Shown: positions 58,918 to 64,000 of the stretch, one piece after another
Layout of the letters: each line of letters opens with the position of its first letter
How positions within the stretch are numbered: the stretch's first letter is position 1
Origin: Saturnia japonica
Taxonomy: Eukaryota > Arthropoda > Insecta > Lepidoptera > Saturniidae
Direction of reading: 5' to 3'
Length of the DNA stretch: 64,000 bases
NCBI GenBank assembly: GCA_033032175.1
Contig: CM065310.1
Coordinates: forward strand, 1,116,001 to 1,180,000
Made by a program: the position numbers and the translations under genes
The notes under the pieces: model-generated
What the model saw: only the letters and a program-made list of their open reading frames with translations
Database searches by the model: none
Told to the model about the DNA's origin: nothing

Positions 58918-59230
58918 TTTTTGAAGTGAAAACTTCTGGGTTCGTGGGACCTTCGCCTCACCGATGACCTCGACATGTTCCTGACGTATTACGCTTGCGT
59001 TAGACTAGCGACGTGTAGTATAGCTGCCTGTGTACATGTATACACACATATACACTAATACATTGTATGTAGTCGACTGTATCATATGCGTGTTTGAATT
59101 TTTGGATGGGTAAAATCTTGTGATTTCACGTCACTGACATGTTTTGCAATAATTCAGACTTAAAAATATAAAATTGAATTTTTGACTCCTATGGTCAGTC
59201 ATAAGGATGTCATAAGACTGCTTTTTGGTA
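58918..59230 (+). mobile_element. Family G/I element, left end intact
   Basis: 'GAAGTGAAAACTTCtgggttc' start, 'caccgatgacctcgacatg', 'cgactgtatcatatgcgtg' and 'gcaataattcagact', collinear with 5090-5350. Its right inverted end is degraded ('gtcagtcataaggatgtc'). Confidence 0.55.
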
Positions 59231-59429
59231 ATTTACTTATGTTCTACAATAAAATTCCTAATTATGATATGATCGATTTACCAGACAATAAGTACAAGGA
59301 TCATGTAAAGTAAATTTTATTGTCGAAATAGTAATATGTGAATGATAATAATGTTTGGTACTAATTCCCTCTCTGTACATCCACTGCAATAATATGGTTT
59401 CTACATAACTAAATATTGTTTACTCATTA

Positions 59430-59640
59430 TTTTTGAAGTGAAACTTCTTTTGAGACGGTCTAAATTAGATTTTATGAAACGAAAATGTGTAACGAAAAAC
59501 AGATAGCTATAAATATATATGAATAGGTTTAGGCTGGGAAAGAATGGGATAGAATGCGTTTTTATATAGTTTCCCTATCCTTCGTACCGAAATATATACA
59601 AAGAGAGGGAGAAAGAGAGAGAAGTTTCACTTTACCGCGC
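59430..59640 (+). mobile_element. Short G/I-like element
   Basis: GAAGTGAAACTTC near 59435 and 'GAAGTTTCACTTT' near 59621 form inverted ends about 200 bp apart. A purine-rich (GAGA) tract precedes the right end. Confidence 0.45.
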
Positions 59641-60320
59641 GTGAAATCATACTATTTTTATTACTATTATTGATAAACCCCATCGAGTTTCTTACGAGCT
59701 ATATGTTTTTCGGACCCTTAGTACCTAGTGTTTTGACGCCAATGTTCAATAATTCGTACAATCTATTGATTGCGTTTATTCGAAAGTGTGTCTCTGTTCG
59801 TTAGCCAAAATATTAAAATCACTAAAAATACAGCCGTATCCTATACTATTTTACAAACTTAATAGCTCAAGAGATTGTTTATTTTCTGTTTGTATATTTG
59901 AACGTTCTAATGTCTGAAACTGCCCATCAGATTTAAAAAAATATTTCTGTACTTTATAGCTTATTTATTTATTAAGATTATAGGATATATATCTTCCCGC
60001 TACGGCATAAAGGAGCGGGGCAGTTACTAAAAACGCCAAATAATTTGACAAGCTGTATTCAAGTATTGGAAGTGAAAACAACGATAAGCTACACGTATGC
60101 GTTGTGAAACCACGGAGTACAGCTCGTATCTACTAGAGAGATGAAAAGTAAATGTTTTCGTACGGTCTGTAAAAATCTTCCAACAGATCGTGGTAAATTT
60201 CTTTGATACGCTGACGTTTTCCCAGCGGGCTACCACTAGGTAGCGCTGTGTAAAGTTTATTCAGACGTTGTTAGAGCAATTAGTCGGACGATAATTAATC
60301 ATTCGCCACTTCATCACGGT
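59641..60320. other. Unassigned stretch
   Basis: No repeat family match. The short minus frame at 60.03-60.24 kb has no recognisable motif. Confidence 0.4.
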
Positions 60321-60325
60321 GCAGG

Positions 60326-60390
60326 TGACAGCAGCAAATGTTACTTTGACAGCTGTCAGATTTGACAGCACAAGGTAAGAGGAGCTGTCA
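60326..60390. promoter_or_regulatory. Cluster of five TGACAG/CTGTCA motifs
   Basis: TGACAG at 60326, 60347 and 60363; CTGTCA at 60353 and 60385. The middle pair forms the perfect palindrome TGACAGCTGTCA. TGACAG is the core bound by TALE homeodomain proteins (Homothorax/Meis, TGIF). Regulatory function is inference. Confidence 0.35.
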
Positions 60391-60764
60391 GTTAAGTTGT
60401 TTAGCAGTTTTCATTGCCCGATAATCTTTATTTTTACTATTAATATCTCTCACTTGTTCTGGACACTAAAGGACAATAATTAGAATATATTTAAATCACC
60501 ATTAGGCAGTCGTAGATAATGAATAAGTAAATTAGATCGAAAAAATCGAAAAAGTAATGTTTTATGACGTCATAATACAGGAAATGTTACGTTCTATTAC
60601 GCCACATATTATTTCAGTTACCAGTCTCTCATTCTGGCTCACGCGTTACCAATATTAACATATTTTTCCGTTGAATGTTATTGATGTCACATAAATAAAT
60701 TAAAAGTAAAAAAGTAATTGGAAAGTCCCGGTTTGCAGTAACGAATTTAAATTTAATTATTAAA
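60391..60764. other. Unassigned stretch
   Basis: AT-rich, nothing recognised. Confidence 0.4.
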
Positions 60765-60769
60765 TACTA

Positions 60770-61294
60770 GCTGTGCTCGTGGCTTCGCTCACATGGACTA
60801 CAAAATATCCGCGCGAATCTTGCTCCCCGCACGCGGCTGTTTTAAAGACAAAAATTCTTATTGTGGGTGTTCCTTATGAGATATATGTATACTCTCCCTG
60901 ACTTTTTGTAGGTTTTTTTAATGTCTACAATTATGTAGTATATTAATTTGCTATATATCTTACGGTTTACTCAGCGTAAGCCATTTAAGCTTCAGAATTG
61001 ATTTACCATCACCAGTTTTTCTTTTATTTATGTGGAAACCTAATTATTTTTCTGAAATAAAACTAGCCTAAGTTACTCCTTATAATATTAGCTATCTACC
61101 AGTGAAAGTCCCGTCACAATCGGTCCAACCGTTTAGGAGATTACCCAGAACAAACAGACAGAAAGACAGACAAACAAAAATTTTAAAAATGGGTTTTTTT
61201 GTTATATGTATCGTATATACTTTCATATGCATTTAGTAAAAAGCTGTTATTTTGACATTACAAACAGACACTTCAATTTTGTTAATTGAATAGA
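60770..61294 (-). mobile_element. Family B copy 5, most complete
   Basis: 'ACTAGCTGTGCTCGTGG' through 'tccgcgcgaatcttgctccc', 'ggtttactcagcgtaagcca', 'agctatctaccagtgaaagt' and 'tccaaccgtttaggaga' to 'acattacaaacagacacttc' and '...aattgaatagaa'. About 525 bp. On the minus strand it reads TCTATTCAATT...CAGCTAG|T. Confidence 0.75.
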
Positions 61295-61737
61295 AGATGA
61301 GCAGACAGTGAAGAAACCAATCGTAAAGAATCCTGTTAACACCTTGACAAATATTGGCATATTAGCATTTCCCAAAATATCATTCAAAAAGTAGAGAAAT
61401 ACATATATGTATATATAGACGTTTGGATCACGTAAACGTAAGTACCTACTCGGTTATCATAATGATTTGTAGGAGTGAATTATCTCGGGAAGTGGTATTT
61501 GCCCAACACTGAGATATTGATACACCACACCTAGCCTTATAAATATGCAGAAACGAGTTTAAATTGACAATCTTGTTAATCACACAAAAATCATATCAGT
61601 ATAAATTATTCATCTCCGTAGGGGATGAATTTTCAAAAATCCTTTATATTTTATATACCTGTGCAAAATTGTATACTTTAGACCCACAGGTTTAAGCCGT
61701 GTGTTGTCCTTGAAAAAACAAAATATTTATTTAATTT
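61295..61737. other. Unassigned stretch
   Basis: No match to window families. Confidence 0.4.
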
Positions 61738-62215
61738 AGTCCCTAAGGAAGCACTTATAAACGTCAAAATACTATTTCCGGTTCGGAAAATATCCCAGAC
61801 ATCGAGAAGAACCGGTAAGAAACTCGATCGAGTTTATCTTTATTTCCAACTATACAAAAGTGTTAATATAAAACAATAATAATAATTTAGTCGATGCACA
61901 GAGAGGGAGTCACTTCCAGACATCAATATCATTCACATAGTGATACACCCTACAATAACTTTTTGACAGTAAAACCCACTTGACATAGTCCTTGAAATTA
62001 TTGTCCGGTAAATCATAAATGTGCTTCGGGATCTTATTATTATAAAACCTGACACTATTACCTAAAAAAACTTTTATTGGATCTACTTAGTCTAAAACAC
62101 GGTACGACCAATTTATCTCTATTTTAGTATTAACATTGTGCTGATCATTCACAAAATCTAACTTGACTAAGTTTTTACGAATATACTATCAGGAGGGAAA
62201 AGTTAAGATAAGATA
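61738..62215 (-). pseudogene. LINE ORF C-terminal fragment, family J copy 3
   Basis: In one minus frame: 'GNSVRFYN', then 'KIPKHIYDLPDNNFKDYVKW' and 'VLLSKS' (61.97-62.07 kb). This is the best preserved copy of the LINE RT C-terminal tail. Downstream on that strand is the shared block holding 'ccggttcggaaaatatcc'. The RT and endonuclease domains are absent (5' truncation, usual for LINEs). Confidence 0.75.
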
Positions 62216-62599
62216 TAAGAATATTTTAGATACTGAGTTAAAATAGCTCGACATTGAAGATTTTTATTAAAGAAATTGTTAACAGATGTAAAACTTTTAT
62301 AGCTAACATCAGTCAATCTAGTTTAAGATAACCTTAAACTTTAACTTCCCACGGTGCTTGGTGCATTTTATGAGTTTATAACTGCTATTAAGGACAAAGG
62401 ACCGCTGAAGTATCAAGATTATATATAAAGTAAACTGATAACGCCATGTAACAATATTTGCTTATTGATTCCTTTGGAACACTGGCTTCCTTTGTGATTA
62501 GGCGGCTCAACGCATCTTTAAGACTTTCACTTAGCCCGATTTGTATACCGCCTGAGTTTATTATAGGTGGAAAAAGCTGATTTCAAATAATGAAGTAAA
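62216..62599. other. Unassigned stretch
   Basis: Nothing recognised. Confidence 0.4.
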
Positions 62600-62830
62600 A
62601 AAATAAACAAGACAGAAAGGGCGCAGGGACAAATCTTCGGACATTTCTCTTTACTTAAATCTGTCCAAATCGCAGTCAAACAACCTTGTGTTGTGTTCCT
62701 GCGGTAAACAGGTTTTCGTGAGCTCCTTGGAGTAGAGTGTTCAAGGTTGGTAACGTGCTAATGAAGTGTCCATGGACTACGGTATCCGCGTACTATCAGG
62801 TGGGCCTTAAGCATGCTTACAATTTTGCTT
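62600..62830 (+). repeat. Family F/D copy
   Basis: 'ccttgtgttgtgttcctgcg', 'gagctccttggagtagag', 'tggactacggtatccgcg' and 'ctatcaggtgggccttaag'. Confidence 0.6.
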
Positions 62831-62844
62831 GTTTAAAAAAAAAA

Positions 62845-63085
62845 GTGCGTCTCGGGACGCTCGACAGAAGTGATAACTTAAACTAATTAAAAAGAAAAAA
62901 AAGACCAAACGAAAGAGAGAAGGGAGAAGCCAGCGGGGATTCGAACCTAGGGCTTCGGCCATAGCAGTCACGCTTAAGAACCGCTAGGCTGCGAGCGTGT
63001 CATTAGGATTAACTGAAACTATGCTACTATTAATGGCGCCGTAACGCGTTACGTTAAAAAATGGTTTACCTTCCCTTAAGAAGAT
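62845..63085 (-). mobile_element. G/I-type element carrying a tRNA-like SINE head
   Basis: Ends match inverted 4310-4695 ('gtgcgtctcgggacgctcg', 'gccgtaacgcgttacg'). Inside, on the minus strand, an A box (CAGCCTAGCGG near 62990) and a B box (GGTTCGAATCC near 62937) sit at tRNA spacing. The 4.3-kb copy lacks this head, so one of the two is a chimera or has lost it. Confidence 0.55.
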
Positions 63086-63107
63086 TTGATTGAAAGTAAT
63101 AAAACTT

Positions 63108-63425
63108 TTGTTCTTCTCCTTTTTGTTTTGGGCCGCAAAAAAGCACTTGCCAGTGTCATCGTTTTTAAACCTTCGTATTATTCTATAATATTCAAAGTGG
63201 AGCCTGATAAGGTGGTGGCTTTTTGCTAAGTCTATCCAGAGAGTTTTTGTGAAATCTCAAAATGTATGTTTCCAGTCTATATTTATACTACACTTCACGT
63301 ATGCACAAGAACCAAACTATATCACGCAAAATGCCACCAATATTAATACAGTGCAAAATAACCTAAGTTAATGAATTAAAAAAATAATTAAAACCAAAAC
63401 GTGGCAACTCAAGATCTTTTTCAAC
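63108..63425 (-). mobile_element. Family K copy 2, single unit
   Basis: 'cttctcctttttgttttggg' at the left edge (the CTT-rich tail side), 'cttgccagtgtcatcg', 'aactatatcacgcaaaatgc' and 'ggcaactcaagatc'. One internal unit, versus two at 19.7-20.3 kb. Confidence 0.6.
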
Positions 63426-64000
63426 CTAGATAGGGACAATCAGCAAATATATAGATACAAAGAGATAAGAAATAGGTATTGCGTAGGGTGAATTAGGACC
63501 TGTCTGAGCATGAAATTGGAATTCTATCAATCTCTTTCCCGCCTACAATATATCTAGCGTTCGTATTACCCCTTTCATACTTTAACAATGACTTCTATGT
63601 ATAGATTAGTATTCCGGAATACAAATGTAGTATAATTAGAGTTGCCGTATTATGTGCCTAGACTCTCGTCGGGATGCAAAGAGAATAAAAAAACAAATAT
63701 TTATTAATTCACACATTCTAATGTATACAATGATATAAATAAGTAATTCTTTTTACCTTTTTACGTTTATAAAACGCCATATTTTGTCCATTCATTAACA
63801 CTATAATATTTACTCCATAGTCTTCGGCAGCAGACGATTTTTTCATCAGTTCATTGGTTTGACATTAATAAACATTATCTTTTTTTCATTCGCCTGGGGC
63901 CAGATATCGTAAGCAAATATCCGTACAATTTGAACATATGGTATTTTTGTTTCATTTAAAACACGAAACCACGTCCTTTTTACCAATAGGTACATCCCAC
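63426..64000. other. Unassigned stretch to window end
   Basis: AT-rich; no repeat match or exon seen. Confidence 0.4.

Overview
The window is nuclear DNA of an arthropod, most likely a butterfly or moth. It is AT-rich, has no bacterial gene layout, carries one exon of an RR-2 chitin-binding cuticular protein, and holds remnants of Ty3/gypsy, mariner and several non-LTR elements. The short interspersed repeats have a style I associate with Lepidoptera (recollection, not a search). There is almost no host coding sequence: the supported host pieces are the cuticular-protein exon at 6578-6751 and, weakly, a decayed ketohexokinase-like (PfkB) remnant at 610-790.

Left arm (1-31 kb): a patchwork of dispersed repeats. 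I could define families by comparing copies within the window. Family A is about 350 bp, has eight copies, and ends in CTAG followed by T. Family B is about 500 bp, Helitron-like, with TC...CTAG termini. SINE-C is tRNA-headed. Family E has a 'ccttacagaacc' block. Family F/D is LINE-tail-like. Families G/I and H carry short inverted ends. Families K and L complete the set. The largest element is a decayed Ty3/gypsy copy on the minus strand at about 14.96-18.35 kb, with gag zinc knuckles, protease, RT, RNase H and integrase recognisable, all broken. LINE C-terminal fragments lie at 1765-1941, 3948-4079 and 22.5-23.1 kb.

Centre (31.1-47.5 kb): a 16.4-kb satellite array of about 100 copies of a 142-bp monomer. 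It contains two blocks of a 36-bp minisatellite, a 1.5-kb degenerate stretch and three homopolymer blocks that look like assembly filler. The array starts inside the terminus of a family-B element. Its two outer edges share the 5-bp word ATTTT, so the pre-amplification single-copy locus can be read from the sequence. This is the most interesting structure in the window.

Right arm (47.5-64 kb): more dispersed repeats, an internally deleted mariner-like transposase (49.24-49.65 kb), a 34-bp minisatellite (53.4-53.96 kb), two candidate MITEs (55.46-56.11 and 57.26-57.47 kb), two further LINE C-terminal fragments and a cluster of TGACAG/CTGTCA motifs at 60.33-60.39 kb. I see no multi-gene system. 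The story is one of repeat birth, nesting and decay. Repeat boundaries were set by eye and may be off by several bases.
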